Positions 5,637-5,645 of a stretch of DNA of 5,645 bases are shown piece after piece. Source of the DNA: Nitrospirota bacterium. GTDB lineage: Bacteria; Nitrospirota; Nitrospiria; Nitrospirales; UBA8639. Where the stretch lies: assembly GCA_003233615.1 (NCBI GenBank), contig QIMB01000266.1, forward strand, positions 1-5,645, given 5' to 3'. A program made the translations under genes and the position numbers. How positions within the stretch are numbered: position 1 is the first letter of the stretch; each line of letters starts with the position of its first letter. The notes below the pieces were generated by a model, which saw nothing but the letters and a program-made list of their open reading frames with translations, was not told the DNA's origin and searched no databases.

Positions 5637-5645
5637 GTTCTCGCC

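Noticed and set aside
1..5645. CRISPR array, tRNA, rRNA, insertion sequence or phage genes
   Set aside because: No direct repeat array, cloverleaf, rRNA motif, transposase or terminal inverted repeats were seen; the window is almost fully filled by housekeeping genes.

Overview
The window is a compact, single-strand gene cluster: all six genes lie on the minus strand and are transcribed right to left in the order hflX, nth, yicC, gmk, rpoZ, coaBC. Their bounds are hflX 5588-3885, nth 3888-3193, yicC 3196-2318, gmk 2284-1679, rpoZ 1607-1224 and coaBC from 1219 off the left edge. Base composition is roughly half G+C by eye. The omega subunit type, the long HflX and the gene order resemble Nitrospirota, possibly a lower-GC Nitrospira-like lineage. 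This is an inference from remembered family sequences, not a search result.

Right edge (5589-5645): a GC-rich hairpin followed by six T residues looks like an intrinsic terminator. It ends only 18 bases before the Shine-Dalgarno of hflX. The hflX reading frame has no ATG, GTG or TTG between its upstream stop and an internal ATG at 5534, yet the conserved HflX N-terminus continues above that ATG. The best start is an ATT codon at 5588, seven bases after a perfect AGGAG.

Middle (3885 to 2318): hflX, nth and yicC are joined by two ATGA stop/start overlaps, so their translation is probably coupled. They encode a ribosome-associated GTPase, endonuclease III and a YicC-family RNase.

Left part (2317 to 1): yicC-gmk-rpoZ-coaBC is a widely conserved bacterial neighbourhood linking guanine nucleotide supply, RNA polymerase assembly and coenzyme A synthesis. 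The 71-base gmk-rpoZ gap is the largest internal gap. It contains a strong ribosome binding site and an imperfect dyad. coaBC is open to the left edge; its 406 visible codons already cover the usual family length.

This is mostly a housekeeping region. The points worth a second look are the ATT start and leader hairpins of hflX, a RadC/JAMM-like fold predicted in the HflX N-terminal extension, a shortened Fe-S cysteine loop in Nth, and two catalytic-position substitutions in the CoaC half of CoaBC.
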